A stretch of 64,000 bases of DNA from Nostoc sp. JL33. GTDB taxonomy: Bacteria; Cyanobacteriota; Cyanobacteriia; Cyanobacteriales; Nostocaceae. This document shows, piece after piece, positions 9,756 through 18,757 of the stretch. The number at the start of each line of letters is the position of its first letter. Position 1 is the first letter of the stretch. The notes under the pieces were generated by a model that searched no databases, was not told the origin of the DNA, and worked only from the letters and a program-made list of their open reading frames with translations. Position numbers and translations under genes: made by a program. The stretch lies in NCBI RefSeq assembly GCF_017114985.1, contig NZ_JABXKP010000052.1, positions 86,222-150,221 of the forward strand, read 5' to 3'.

Positions 9756-10021
9756 ACAAGTAACCTAAATTTATATGTCTTTTATCGATGAAATTAACTC
9801 ATTGTTTTCTCGTTCCTATGCTCCGCATAGGAATGGCTGATTAGAGGCTCTGCCTCCAGTGAGATATTGAGTCAGAGCCTCAATGAATGCATTCCCATGC
9901 GGAGCATGGGAACGAGGAATCACAGCGACAGACAAGTTGGTACTTATTTTGTCTCTCGCTACGAATATAAAATACCTCTACAAATAACCTAAATTCATAT
10001 GTCTTTTATCGATGAAATTAA
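9756..10021. repeat. 42-bp direct repeat flanking a 182-bp palindromic insertion
   Basis: Bases 9756-9797 and 9980-10021 are the same 42-mer with two mismatches, both containing ATGTCTTTTATCGATGAAAT. The 182 bp between them carry an inverted repeat, arms 9811-9835 (CGTTCCTATGCTCCGCATAG...) and 9890-9914 (CATTCCCATGCGGAGCATGG...). A similar arm occurs at 23772-23796. This looks like a small mobile palindrome that landed in the mnmE-SDR gap and duplicated the SDR start region. Confidence 0.8.
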
Positions 10022-10769
10022 TCCTATGAATGCATTGATTGTGGGAGCCAGCCGAGGTATTGGTTTAGGTTTTGTGAAAATGTTGCTACAAGATGACAGA
10101 ATAAGCAAAGTTTATGCAACTTCTCGTCAACCGGAATTAGCCCCCGATTTAATAGCTCTTGCAGGCAAACATTCTGAGCGATTAATTTGTCTAAAGATGG
10201 ATATTACTGACGAGTTGCAGATTGTTGAAGCTGTTAAAAAAATATCTGCCCAAGTTGATAAACTGCATTTGGTAGTCAACTGTGTAGGACTGTTGCATGA
10301 AGAGAATTTGCAACCTGAAAAAAGCTTAAGACAGATCAATTCAGAAAATTTGCTGCGCTACTTTCAAATAAATAGTATTGGTGCTGTCTTGTTGGCTAAA
10401 CATCTATTGCCTCTGTTTCGTCATGGAGAACGCAGCGTGTTTGCGACTATTTCTGCTAAATTGGGGAGTATTGGCGATAATCAACTTGGTGGATGGTATG
10501 GCTATCGCGCTTCTAAAGCAGCACTCAATATGTTGATGCGAACTGCGGCAATTGAGTATAAAAGAAGTTGTCCTAAAGCATTAATAGTGACATTGCATCC
10601 TGGTACAACTGATACGCGCCTTTCCCGTCCTTTCCAGGGAAATGTACCTGCAGAACAATTATTTTCAGTGGAACGTACCGTTAGCCAATTATTGACTGTG
10701 ATCGAACAGCTTCAAGAAGGTGATAGTGGACAGTTTTTCTCATGGAATGGAAACAGATTGCCTTGGTAA
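9999..10769 (+). CDS. Short-chain dehydrogenase/reductase (C-factor-like)
   Basis: A 256-residue NAD(P)-dependent SDR. It has the Rossmann glycine motif GASRGIG (residues 17-23), the NAG-like NCVG segment, a serine in the beta-5 region (ATISAKLGS) and the catalytic Y-x3-K as Y169-RAS-K173. It resembles the short C-signal/sniffer-type SDRs; the substrate is unknown. The start is uncertain: ATG 9999 lies in a duplicated 42-mer, and ATG 10026 (MNALIVGASRG) gives a more typical N-terminus directly before the nucleotide-binding strand. Neither has a strong ribosome site. Confidence 0.88.
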   Translation: MSFIDEINPMNALIVGASRGIGLGFVKMLLQDDRISKVYATSRQPELAPDLIALAGKHSERLICLKMDITDELQIVEAVKKISAQVDKLHLVVNCVGLLHEENLQPEKSLRQINSENLLRYFQINSIGAVLLAKHLLPLFRHGERSVFATISAKLGSIGDNQLGGWYGYRASKAALNMLMRTAAIEYKRSCPKALIVTLHPGTTDTRLSRPFQGNVPAEQLFSVERTVSQLLTVIEQLQEGDSGQFFSWNGNRLPW

Positions 10770-10814
10770 CTGCGTTACGCTGGGACTAGCGAAACTCACG
10801 TTGTAACCAAGCCT

Positions 10815-11144
10815 ATGAAGTTTTTTGTGCCAGCAGCCAAGGATGATATTAAAGCAGAGCAGGTATATAGTGCGATCGCTCAGTCCCTCAAAGCACCAAT
10901 AACCGAAAAGCGTATTTGGAAGTTACAGTGGCGTGACAACGAAATTGATCTGGAATCCGAGGTAGGTAAACCTTTACCACCTTCTTACCAAGCAGGGAAA
11001 GAGCTAGTTCTGGCAATCTTTGAGTGTGAAAACCTTTATAAGATTTGTACTCTTAGCCGTGGAGGAATAAAGGGAGAAGCTATTTTGGTTGGAAAAAACT
11101 CTCAATCCTCAGCAACCTATTTTTCAGATAATGTAAATAACTGA
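10815..11144 (+). CDS. Hypothetical protein
   Basis: A 109-residue protein that I do not recognise. It opens MKFFVPAAKDD and has mixed charged and hydrophobic segments without signal peptide or membrane span. A central WKLQWRDNEIDLESEVGKPL suggests a small alpha/beta domain. It lies 45 bases after the SDR gene on the same strand and may be cotranscribed. The ATG and coding-like composition support it, but no family can be named. Confidence 0.6.
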   Translation: MKFFVPAAKDDIKAEQVYSAIAQSLKAPITEKRIWKLQWRDNEIDLESEVGKPLPPSYQAGKELVLAIFECENLYKICTLSRGGIKGEAILVGKNSQSSATYFSDNVNN

Positions 11145-11160
11145 CTCTACATTTGAAGGT

Positions 11161-11270
11161 GCGATCGCATATTAAATAGAAGTGGATGCGTCACCGATAG
11201 CGTAGCGTTAGCGACGCAGAAGCGTCACAGCCCGTCGTAGACATCGCGCTGGTAGCATAGTAGATAAAAT
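11161..11270. repeat. 110-bp direct repeat, left copy, flanking toxin-antitoxin genes
   Basis: Starts with the HIP1 octamer GCGATCGC and contains AGCGTAGCGTTAGCGACGC and GTCGTAGACATCGCGCTGG. It matches 12072-12181 in the same orientation with four mismatches by eye. Confidence 0.9.
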
Positions 11271-11293
11271 CAGTTCACCCGAACTTTAAAGGT

Positions 11294-11608
11294 ATGACTA
11301 ACATTCAGATTTCCTTACCTGAGTCGATGAAAGTCTTTGTCGAAGAACAAGTTGCTAAAGGCGGTTATGGTTCAGCCAGTGAATATTTTCAAGAGCTAAT
11401 CTTTCAAGACCAACAGCACAAAGGTCAAGAAGGACAACGCACTCAGTTGATGGCGAAGTTTCACACACAAGGTCAACTGAATAATGAGGAGTTTGAACTA
11501 ATTGCAGATAAGTTAGCTGACGAGTTTGCAGTATACTTTGGCTCAAATTTACCTGTACTGTCAGATTATGCTGTGACTCGTGAGAGTATTTATGAGGATC
11601 ATCCTTAG
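11294..11608 (+). CDS. ParD-family antitoxin
   Basis: A 104-residue antitoxin. The N-terminal 50 residues form a ribbon-helix-helix DNA-binding domain (MTNIQISLPESMKVFVEEQV, then GGYGSASEYFQELI) typical of ParD/CopG repressors. The C-terminal half would wrap the toxin. It ends three bases before the start of the PIN toxin gene, so the two are almost certainly one operon, presumably autorepressed through this domain. ParD with a PIN-domain toxin rather than ParE is a mixed pairing. Confidence 0.88.
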   Translation: MTNIQISLPESMKVFVEEQVAKGGYGSASEYFQELIFQDQQHKGQEGQRTQLMAKFHTQGQLNNEEFELIADKLADEFAVYFGSNLPVLSDYAVTRESIYEDHP

Positions 11609-11610
11609 CA

Positions 11611-12054
11611 GTGGTATACCTCATAGACACTAACATCCTACTACGTTTTGTAGATCGCACTCACCCACTACACCCAATAATACGAACTGCGATCCGAAAA
11701 CTGCGACACGATGGACATACACTGCAAATCACGGTGCAAAACTGCGTTGAGTTTTGGAATGTTGCTACAAGACCAGCGACAAAAAACGGATTTGGCTTGA
11801 CACCAACAGATGCAGATTGGTTGCTGCGACTGATTGAGCGCCTCTTTCCATTGTTACCTGATATGCCTACTATTTACCCTGAGTGGCGTAAGCTTGTTGT
11901 CACATTCAGTGTGTCAGGTGTCCAAGTGCATGATGCTCGTCTCGTTGCTAATATGAAGGCAAATAGTGTGACGCATATTTTAACATTCAATACTAAAGAT
12001 TTCATTCGCTATGCATCTGAAGGAATTGTAGCGGTTGATCCAACAACAGTGTAA
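11611..12054 (+). CDS. PIN-domain ribonuclease toxin (VapC-like)
   Basis: A 147-residue PIN protein starting at GTG two bases after the antitoxin stop. The acidic residues expected of a Mg-dependent PIN ribonuclease are present: D6 in LIDTNILLRF, the Glu of NCVEFWNVATR, the Asp of VHDARLVANM and the Asp of LTFNTKDF. It would cleave RNA when the antitoxin is lost. The pair sits between two 110-bp direct repeats (11161 and 12072), which suggests mobility or deletion by recombination. Confidence 0.88.
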   Translation: MVYLIDTNILLRFVDRTHPLHPIIRTAIRKLRHDGHTLQITVQNCVEFWNVATRPATKNGFGLTPTDADWLLRLIERLFPLLPDMPTIYPEWRKLVVTFSVSGVQVHDARLVANMKANSVTHILTFNTKDFIRYASEGIVAVDPTTV

Positions 12055-12071
12055 TTATTATTTTTCAGGCT

Positions 12072-12181
12072 GCGATCGCATATTAAATAGAAGTGGATGC
12101 GTCACCGATAGCGTAGCGTTAGCGACGCAGGAGCGTCACAGCCCTTCGTAGACATCGCGCTGGTAAGATAGTAGATAAAAT
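12072..12181. repeat. 110-bp direct repeat, right copy
   Basis: Same orientation as 11161-11270, with four differences by eye. Together the copies bracket the ParD/PIN operon; the repeat period is 911 bp. Confidence 0.9.
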
Positions 12182-12250
12182 TGGAGATGTGGCTTAATGA
12201 TTTTAGTATATTAATCACTATTAAAGTGCTAAGAACTAGGAAACTCTAAC

Positions 12251-13135
12251 TCAGCGCTGCACTACCTCAGATGGTAAGTGTCGCTCTAACCAATCTTCCA
12301 AATCAGCCAATACCTCAGGGTAATTAAGGTCATTTTGAATATCGTGATAGGCTCCTGGATACTCAATTCTCAGTTTATCTGTGGAGTTTATCCGTTGGTA
12401 AAAGATATCGCTTCCCTCTGGTAAAGCAACTCGGTCTGCGCTACCGTGGAGAATCAATAATGGTAATTGCCAATCACCTGCGTGAGCATTAATCCAATCA
12501 ACTGTTGCAAAGAATTCTGTAGCCAGACGGGCAGTAGCACGGGTATGTCGCAGTGTATCTTGGACATAAGCCGCTACAATCTCCTCATCTCGTGAACCAG
12601 CGCTGATATCAATACCTGTATTCAGGGTGAAACGCGGCCACACCCGTGAGAGCATTTTTCCTAAAAGCACGCGAATAGGTGAAACCCCAACTTTCCCCAA
12701 GGTTGGCGCTAGAGCGATCGCACCCTGCAATATTGATGCTTGTTGGGGATAGCGTAGAATGTAATCTAAGACAATCACTGCGCCTAAACTATGACCCAAG
12801 ATAAAAATTGGGCATCCTGGCTGCTGAGTCTGAATTAACTTTAAGAAGGCTCTCAGGTCTTCGCGAAACTCACTCCAAGCGTTGATATAGCCTTGCTGAC
12901 CTGGTGAACGTCCATGACCACGTAACTCTAAGCCGTAGACAGCATATTGTTTGGGTATCAAATGCTGAACCACATTATTGTAGCGATCGCTGTGTCCTCC
13001 GAGTCCATGCACAATCGCTAATATTGCCCGTACTTTACCCTCTGGATGCCAGCTTTGGTAATACAGGTCAAGTCCTCCAACACCTTGGAATGTGCCTTCT
13101 CTACGAGACACTATGCGATCGCTATGGTCAATCAT
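12251..13135 (-). CDS. Alpha/beta hydrolase, monoacylglycerol lipase-like
   Basis: A 294-residue serine hydrolase. The oxyanion-side motif HGLGGHSDRY, nucleophile elbow GHSLGA, a late HGSADRVALPEGS segment with the acid residue, and AYHDIQND with the catalytic histidine give a full triad. The layout fits the lysophospholipase/monoacylglycerol lipase group (Hydrolase_4). The substrate is inferred. There is no signal peptide, so it should be cytosolic. It is a stand-alone minus-strand gene. Confidence 0.88.
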   Translation of the reverse strand: MIDHSDRIVSRREGTFQGVGGLDLYYQSWHPEGKVRAILAIVHGLGGHSDRYNNVVQHLIPKQYAVYGLELRGHGRSPGQQGYINAWSEFREDLRAFLKLIQTQQPGCPIFILGHSLGAVIVLDYILRYPQQASILQGAIALAPTLGKVGVSPIRVLLGKMLSRVWPRFTLNTGIDISAGSRDEEIVAAYVQDTLRHTRATARLATEFFATVDWINAHAGDWQLPLLILHGSADRVALPEGSDIFYQRINSTDKLRIEYPGAYHDIQNDLNYPEVLADLEDWLERHLPSEVVQR

Positions 13136-13579
13136 AGGCTTAATTTTTTACGTATTTTCCCAGTAAGCTACTAATATGTCAACATCCATTGTAGTAAAAA
13201 TAGCTTCGAGCTATGGAAGAATTACAGTGAATTTAGTTACCCTCACGTATTTAAAAGCTTCTAATCCTTGTCGTTACCCACATTTTTGTAACAGTCAAAG
13301 TGTAGCGCTCACCCAACATCCCGCCTAGAACTAAAGTTCTGGGCTAATAGCTCAAGTCCACGCTTAGTGGACTGAAATTTCCACTTTTTTAAAATCTTAT
13401 ATTTAGTCCTCTTGAGAGGACTTTAACTATTAGCCTCGGAATTTATTCCAAGGCGGCATGGCAACGAAGCGGAAGATTTATAAAGATGTTCATAATCACA
13501 AGGGCTTGTAACCGTAGGCTCCTTAATAAGGATTGAATCTAAGTTTCTTAATTACGAATTACGAATTACGAATTACGAA
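13136..13579. other. 444-bp gene-free region with hairpin repeats
   Basis: No gene seen. Between about 13320 and 13460 lie several short inverted repeats: AGAACTAAAGTTCT, GTCCACGCTTAGTGGAC, AGTCCTCTTGAGAGGACT and CCTCGGAATTTATTCCAAGG. At 13551-13580 a tandem AATTACG heptamer array ends at the stop of the next gene. Confidence 0.7.
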
Positions 13580-15346
13580 TTATTTCCCATACCACATCTG
13601 CCGTAAAAACTGAATAATCTTTACAAATCTCTCTTCTAGCCAGAGCATAACATAATCAAGCCATTCCAGAAGTTGCTCTAAGGGGTGCTTCTCATAGCCT
13701 GTTGAAGTTGCTTTGGTTTCTATCCAGTCTGGCTGTGCCTCAACTTGACTGCTTTGGTGAAATTGCTGTTGCAAAATTTCCCCTTTACCACTCTCGCTTT
13801 TAGTTTCGGAAATACGGGCTTGGGTTTGTTTTCTAGAAGCGACTTTTCCAGATGTTTTTTGACTTGAGGCGACATTATTAGTTACTTGTTTTCTTTGCAC
13901 CAAGCCAGAACCCACTTTAGGTTGTTTTACACTCAAATTCTTTTGTGGAAAATGCCCTACTGATAAACTTGCGGCTAAAGTAGGATTTTTAGTTTGAGAA
14001 AGTGTAACTGGCTTATCAACAACGGTTTCGGTGTCACCAAATAAATCACCCCGCGTTAGCCAAGGATCATCTTTTAAATCCTGGTTCTCCAACTGAGGGC
14101 TTTTGGGCAAGCCTTTTCTAGGGCGTGATGATAATACTTTACCTGGCAATCGCTGATCACTGGTTGTTGGCTCAAGTGTTTTTCTACTACCAACACCAAA
14201 AAAGTAATTAAGCGCCGCCTCAATCAAAGCCTGAAGATTCAATTTATGAGTTTCCAAATCATCAGCAGTGGTTGCAATTTCTCTCCTACCAGCTAATTGC
14301 TCTTTGCCATAAAGAAATATGTTTAACTGAGTTTGGGCAACTTGGACAATTTCCTGGCTACGTTCTTGCACAGGTACTAAAGCATTTGATTCCAACTTAG
14401 CAACGGCTGTATCTAGAAATGCTAATAATCTATCTGCATTAAACGTGATCTGCGATTTATTCTCCAAACCTCTCCCCAAGAGTCCATTAGGCTCTGATTC
14501 TTGCTCCCCAAGCATTGTAGGGTTGGGGTTGGGGGTTAGGTTTGAGATAAGATTGGACACGGTATTATTAATTAAATCTTTTGGTATTCCCTCGGCTAAA
14601 ACTGGAATTTTAGCTGGATTACCGTCAGTGAGTTTTGCTAATAAACGGTCAATTTGTGGTAATAGCTGCGTTTCTTTTTGAGCTATAATCAACCGCCAAC
14701 ACTGCCAGTACTTAGCAACTTCCTTAATAATCCGGTCTTCTAATTTTGCCTGCTGTTGAGGTGTCAAAATATCTAGAATTTCATTATCAGAAGTAATAAG
14801 TACTAAATTTCGATTGAGCAAATTTGTGGCAATTCCCCGCACTATTGAAACATGCTGTTGAAGGGGATTTTCCAAATGTGAAGGTTTGAGACTTTCAGCT
14901 TTATTCTCTGTAATATTTGATGATTGAGTAAGATTAGCATTATTCTCAACGAATTTCAGCCGAAAAACTCCCACCAAAGCCAAAGGATTGAAAAATTCAG
15001 ATGTTTTTGCAGGAGTAGAGGCGGGTTGATCAGATGATAGATAATGGACAGCTTCTAGTACATGTTGAATAGGACTATCAACATTTGGCATTACGGGCTG
15101 GAAATCGGTATCATTTGGTTGTAACTTTAGTCTAGTTTGTGGTTCTTTGGTCTGTAGCGTTTTCCCAGACGATTCCGATGACTGAAACAGTAGATACACT
15201 GGGTAAAGTAGTACCTCCACACCCCACTTAGTGGCAACTTGCAAATGCCGGAAGGTGTGTTCCCACTGTTGTGTCACCCGCCGAGATTGCTGGTGGACAA
15301 AGTTAAATAGTCTGCTTTGATAACGACCAGAGGAACCAGAAGACAT
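13580..15346 (-). CDS. Large conserved hypothetical protein
   Basis: A 588-residue protein with no family that I can name. The N-terminus (QHTFRHLQ-like basic helix, then VEVLLYPVYLLFQS) may associate with membrane. The middle is long, Gln/Asn/Ser-rich and predicted to be largely disordered, with helical stretches such as LTPQQQAKLEDRIIKEVAKYWQ. The C-terminal 35 residues are strongly amphipathic with aromatic residues (LLEWLDYVMLWLEERF, then FLRQMWYGK). The long uninterrupted frame, ATG start and divergent placement against the mannosidase gene support coding. Confidence 0.75.
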   Translation of the reverse strand: MSSGSSGRYQSRLFNFVHQQSRRVTQQWEHTFRHLQVATKWGVEVLLYPVYLLFQSSESSGKTLQTKEPQTRLKLQPNDTDFQPVMPNVDSPIQHVLEAVHYLSSDQPASTPAKTSEFFNPLALVGVFRLKFVENNANLTQSSNITENKAESLKPSHLENPLQQHVSIVRGIATNLLNRNLVLITSDNEILDILTPQQQAKLEDRIIKEVAKYWQCWRLIIAQKETQLLPQIDRLLAKLTDGNPAKIPVLAEGIPKDLINNTVSNLISNLTPNPNPTMLGEQESEPNGLLGRGLENKSQITFNADRLLAFLDTAVAKLESNALVPVQERSQEIVQVAQTQLNIFLYGKEQLAGRREIATTADDLETHKLNLQALIEAALNYFFGVGSRKTLEPTTSDQRLPGKVLSSRPRKGLPKSPQLENQDLKDDPWLTRGDLFGDTETVVDKPVTLSQTKNPTLAASLSVGHFPQKNLSVKQPKVGSGLVQRKQVTNNVASSQKTSGKVASRKQTQARISETKSESGKGEILQQQFHQSSQVEAQPDWIETKATSTGYEKHPLEQLLEWLDYVMLWLEERFVKIIQFLRQMWYGK

Positions 15347-15451
15347 AGTAGTAATTTTTTAGTTCAAGTCTTGTTGAGTTGTGAGACTCGCGCCAAACAA
15401 TAAAAACGACTAACTGTTAATTATCGTAAGTGACCTTATCTTAGCGAAAAT

Positions 15452-18400
15452 ATGACCCCGACTGTCTCTCAATCCCAGACCAAATTCATCTCACAAGCAA
15501 TTGAGCAACTGCGCTCTTTTTGTCAAGTTAATCTTCAGTCTACTTGGTTATACCAGGAATCTGACCTGATTATTACTGATGTTGTAGCTGCTGATTTGTC
15601 TCATTGGCAACCTGTCCAGTTGAATGCTAAAGAACATATCGCTTGGACAGGCGGCAAAAAAGTGCTATGGCTAGTGCAAAAATTGGTGGTTCCCCAAGAT
15701 TTACAGGGTTATCCCTTAGCTGGCTTATCTTTGCGGCTGGCGCTGGTTTGGTGGGCAGATTCTGCTGAGATTTATGTGAATGGGGAGTTAGTGCTGGAAG
15801 GGGATTTATTTGATTGTTCGCCGAGAGTGCTTCTCAGTCAAGGGGTAACGCCAGGGGAAGAGTTTATTGTGGCTTTGCGCTTAGTGAGTCCGGGACATTG
15901 TGATGGTGCTTTAGTGCGATCGCTCCTAGTTTATCAGTCTATTGATGATAATAATCCCGATCCGGGCTTTGTGGCTGATGAGTTAGCTGTGGTGCAGCTT
16001 TATTTGGAAAAATTTGCACCGGAGAGGTTGGATGTTTTGGTAGAGGTGGTGGGGGAGGTTACGAACCGCGTTCGCGCAGCGTCTCGTAGAGAAGGCGCGA
16101 AGGACGCGTTCGCGCAGCGTCTCGTTGGCGCAGCCTCTCGTAGAGAAGAGAAGGAAGAGAAGAAAGAGTTGGTGAAGTCGTTTTTATCTCTACGCCAAAA
16201 CCTAATTCAATCCGACATCTTAGCCCCCCTTTTGAAGGGGGGTTGGGGGGATCAAAAATCTAAAATTTTCTTATTGGGTCATGCTCATTTAGATTTAGCA
16301 TGGTTATGGCCTGTGAGTGAAACTTGGAATGCGGCGCAAAACACTTTTGAGTCGGTTCTGAAGTTGCAAGAAGATTTTCCTGAGTTAATTTTCTGTCATT
16401 CGACTCCCGCACTTTATGCTTGGATTGAGGAACATCGCCCAGATTTGTTTGGGGCGATTCAAGCACAGGTAGCTGCTGGACGTTGGGAAGTTGTCGGCGG
16501 AATGTGGGTGGAACCGGAACTCAACCTAATTGCTGGTGAATCAATAGTCCGTCAGCTATTGTATGGTCAACGCTACATCCAGGAGAAATTTGGTAAGCTT
16601 TCAACTGTGGTGTGGGTTCCAGATTCTTTTGGTTTCTGTGCAACTTTACCGCAGTTTTTCGCCAATGCTGGAATTGAATATTTTGTCACGCAGAAGTTGC
16701 GGTGGAATGATACTACTAAATTTGATTATGGGGCTTTTTGGTGGCGATCGCCTGACGGTAGCGAAGTCTTTAGTTTGATGTCTGCACCCATCGGTGAAAG
16801 CATTGACCCTGTTAAAATGGTATCCTACGCTCTTGAGTGGCAAACCCAAACTAATTTACCAGAATCCCTCTGGCTTCCCGGTGTCGGCGACCACGGCGGC
16901 GGCCCCACCCGTGATATGTTAGAAACCGCCCAACGCTGGCAAAAGTCGCCTTTCTTCCCAGACTTAGAATTTACGACGGCTGAAAAATATTTACAGGAGA
17001 TTAGTAGTCAGTTAACTTCACAATCCAAAATCCAAAATCCAAAATCCAAAATTCAAAGTCCCATCTGGAATGACGAACTATACTTAGAATTCCATCGCGG
17101 TTGCTACACTACCCACGCAGATCAAAAACGCTGGAATCGTCTTTGTGAAAATTTATTATATCAAGCTGAACTATTTGCGACCTTGGCAACTGTAAGCTGT
17201 GGCGTGACATATCCCAAAGCAGAAATCGAAGCAGCTTGGAAACTGGTGTTATTTCAACAGTTTCACGATATTTTACCTGGTTCTTCAATTACCCAAGTTT
17301 ACACAGATGCGTTGCCCCAGTGGCAGCAAGTGGAACAAGTGGGAACGAAGATATTACAGTCATCACTTTTAGCGATCGCATCTCACACTACTCTATCAGA
17401 ACCACCAAAATCCGATAGTTTGCCTATTTTCGTTTTCAATTCTCTCAATTGGCAACGTTCTGAGGTAGTCTCTGTAGCCTTACCCACGCCAGAGGAATGG
17501 CAGATTTACGATGCTTCTGGAAAGCAGCTTATCTCCCAACTATCTCAACCATCAACGCTACTATTTCTCGCCACCGAAATTCCACCCGTAGGCTACCGCA
17601 TATTTTGGCTTTCCCCCTCATCTCCCTCACTCCCCATTCCCCACTCCCTACTCCTGCCAGACTGGATTTTAGAAAATGAATTCCTGCGAGTTGTTATAGA
17701 TCCTGATACGGGAGATTTATCAAGTGTTTTTGACAAAACTTATCAACGAGAAGTTTTGAGTGGGGCGGGGAATCAACTGCAAGCTTTTAAAGACAGTGGT
17801 CAATATTGGGATGCTTGGAATATAGACCCCAATTACGCTCAACATCCCTTACCCGCAACAAATCTTCAATCTATCCAGTGGTTAGAACAAGGCCCAGTGC
17901 AAAGTCGTGTGCGCGTGGTGCGTCAGTTGGGTGAATCGGAATTTTGCCAAGACTATATTTTGCAAGCTGGTTCACCTCTGCTAAACATAGCTACTACCGT
18001 TAATTGGCAAGAAAATCATGTATTAGTGAAAGCTGCTTTTCCTCTGAATATTGAAGCAGACTTTGCTACCTATGAAATTCCCTGTGGCGCGATTCGCCGC
18101 CCAACTAAACGGCAAACCCCCGCAGAACAAGCAAAATGGGAAGTTCCCGCTTTGCGTTGGGCTGATTTGACAGCAGAAACACAAGCGGGTATTCACGGAG
18201 TTAGTTTACTAAATGATTGTAAATACGGTTACGACAGCAAACCAAATCAACTCCGCTTGACACTGCTACGTAGTGCTAATTGGCCAGACTCAGAGGCTGA
18301 TAGAGGTTTTCACGAGTTCACATATACCTTGTATCCTCATGCAACTAGCTGGGAATCAGCCCATACAGTACGGCGTGGCTATGAATTGAATATACCGTTG

Positions 18401-18757
18401 CAAGTGATATTGAATCCCGTTAATCAAAACCCAGATAAAAATTCTCCCCTCTGTGCTGGTAAAGATGCGTTGGGGGTGAGATTCCTAGATTTATCAGCTG
18501 AAAATTTAATTTTAATGGCTTTGAAGCCATCTGAAGATGACCCACAGCAGTTAATTCTGCGGTGTTATGAATGTCACGGAGAAACAGCCGAGTTATCTTT
18601 GCAAAGTGATTTAGGGTTGAGTCTAGGAGATACAGTAGATTTGTTAGAGCGTTCCCCTAACACTGAATTCTCATCTGGGCAACAAATCTTCACAATTCAC
18701 CCTTGGAAAATCGCCAGTTTCAAGGTGATACCAGCGATTAATCCCAGGCTGGAGTGA
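15452..18757 (+). CDS. GH38 alpha-mannosidase
   Basis: A 1101-residue alpha-mannosidase that hydrolyses alpha-mannosides; cytosolic/vacuolar ER-mannosidase type with no signal peptide. GH38 hallmarks are GHAHLDLAWLWPV (metal ligands), VWVPDSFGFC with the aspartate nucleophile, and LPGVGDHGGGPTRDM. The C-terminal beta-rich domains follow. Unusually, it contains three repeat-derived segments: about residues 203-268 (Arg/Ala/Glu-rich, encoded by GCGTCTCGTAGAGAAG-type and CCCCTTTTGAAGGGGG repeats), about 522-538 ([15 protein letters not shown]) and about 720-738 (SPSSPSLPIPHS). All keep the frame. The function of these insertions, if any, is unknown. Confidence 0.93.
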   Translation: MTPTVSQSQTKFISQAIEQLRSFCQVNLQSTWLYQESDLIITDVVAADLSHWQPVQLNAKEHIAWTGGKKVLWLVQKLVVPQDLQGYPLAGLSLRLALVWWADSAEIYVNGELVLEGDLFDCSPRVLLSQGVTPGEEFIVALRLVSPGHCDGALVRSLLVYQSIDDNNPDPGFVADELAVVQLYLEKFAPERLDVLVEVVGEVTNRVRAASRREGAKDAFAQRLVGAASRREEKEEKKELVKSFLSLRQNLIQSDILAPLLKGGWGDQKSKIFLLGHAHLDLAWLWPVSETWNAAQNTFESVLKLQEDFPELIFCHSTPALYAWIEEHRPDLFGAIQAQVAAGRWEVVGGMWVEPELNLIAGESIVRQLLYGQRYIQEKFGKLSTVVWVPDSFGFCATLPQFFANAGIEYFVTQKLRWNDTTKFDYGAFWWRSPDGSEVFSLMSAPIGESIDPVKMVSYALEWQTQTNLPESLWLPGVGDHGGGPTRDMLETAQRWQKSPFFPDLEFTTAEKYLQEISSQLTSQSKIQNPKSKIQSPIWNDELYLEFHRGCYTTHADQKRWNRLCENLLYQAELFATLATVSCGVTYPKAEIEAAWKLVLFQQFHDILPGSSITQVYTDALPQWQQVEQVGTKILQSSLLAIASHTTLSEPPKSDSLPIFVFNSLNWQRSEVVSVALPTPEEWQIYDASGKQLISQLSQPSTLLFLATEIPPVGYRIFWLSPSSPSLPIPHSLLLPDWILENEFLRVVIDPDTGDLSSVFDKTYQREVLSGAGNQLQAFKDSGQYWDAWNIDPNYAQHPLPATNLQSIQWLEQGPVQSRVRVVRQLGESEFCQDYILQAGSPLLNIATTVNWQENHVLVKAAFPLNIEADFATYEIPCGAIRRPTKRQTPAEQAKWEVPALRWADLTAETQAGIHGVSLLNDCKYGYDSKPNQLRLTLLRSANWPDSEADRGFHEFTYTLYPHATSWESAHTVRRGYELNIPLQVILNPVNQNPDKNSPLCAGKDALGVRFLDLSAENLILMALKPSEDDPQQLILRCYECHGETAELSLQSDLGLSLGDTVDLLERSPNTEFSSGQQIFTIHPWKIASFKVIPAINPRLE
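16060..16145. repeat. GCGTCTCGTAGAGAAG-type repeat inside the mannosidase gene
   Basis: Contains GCGTTCGCGCAGCGTCTCGT twice, plus a related third unit. The same motif occurs at about 7001-7030, 18838-18862, 20213-20240 and 33630-33660 outside genes, so this is an intergenic repeat family inside a coding frame. Confidence 0.75.
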
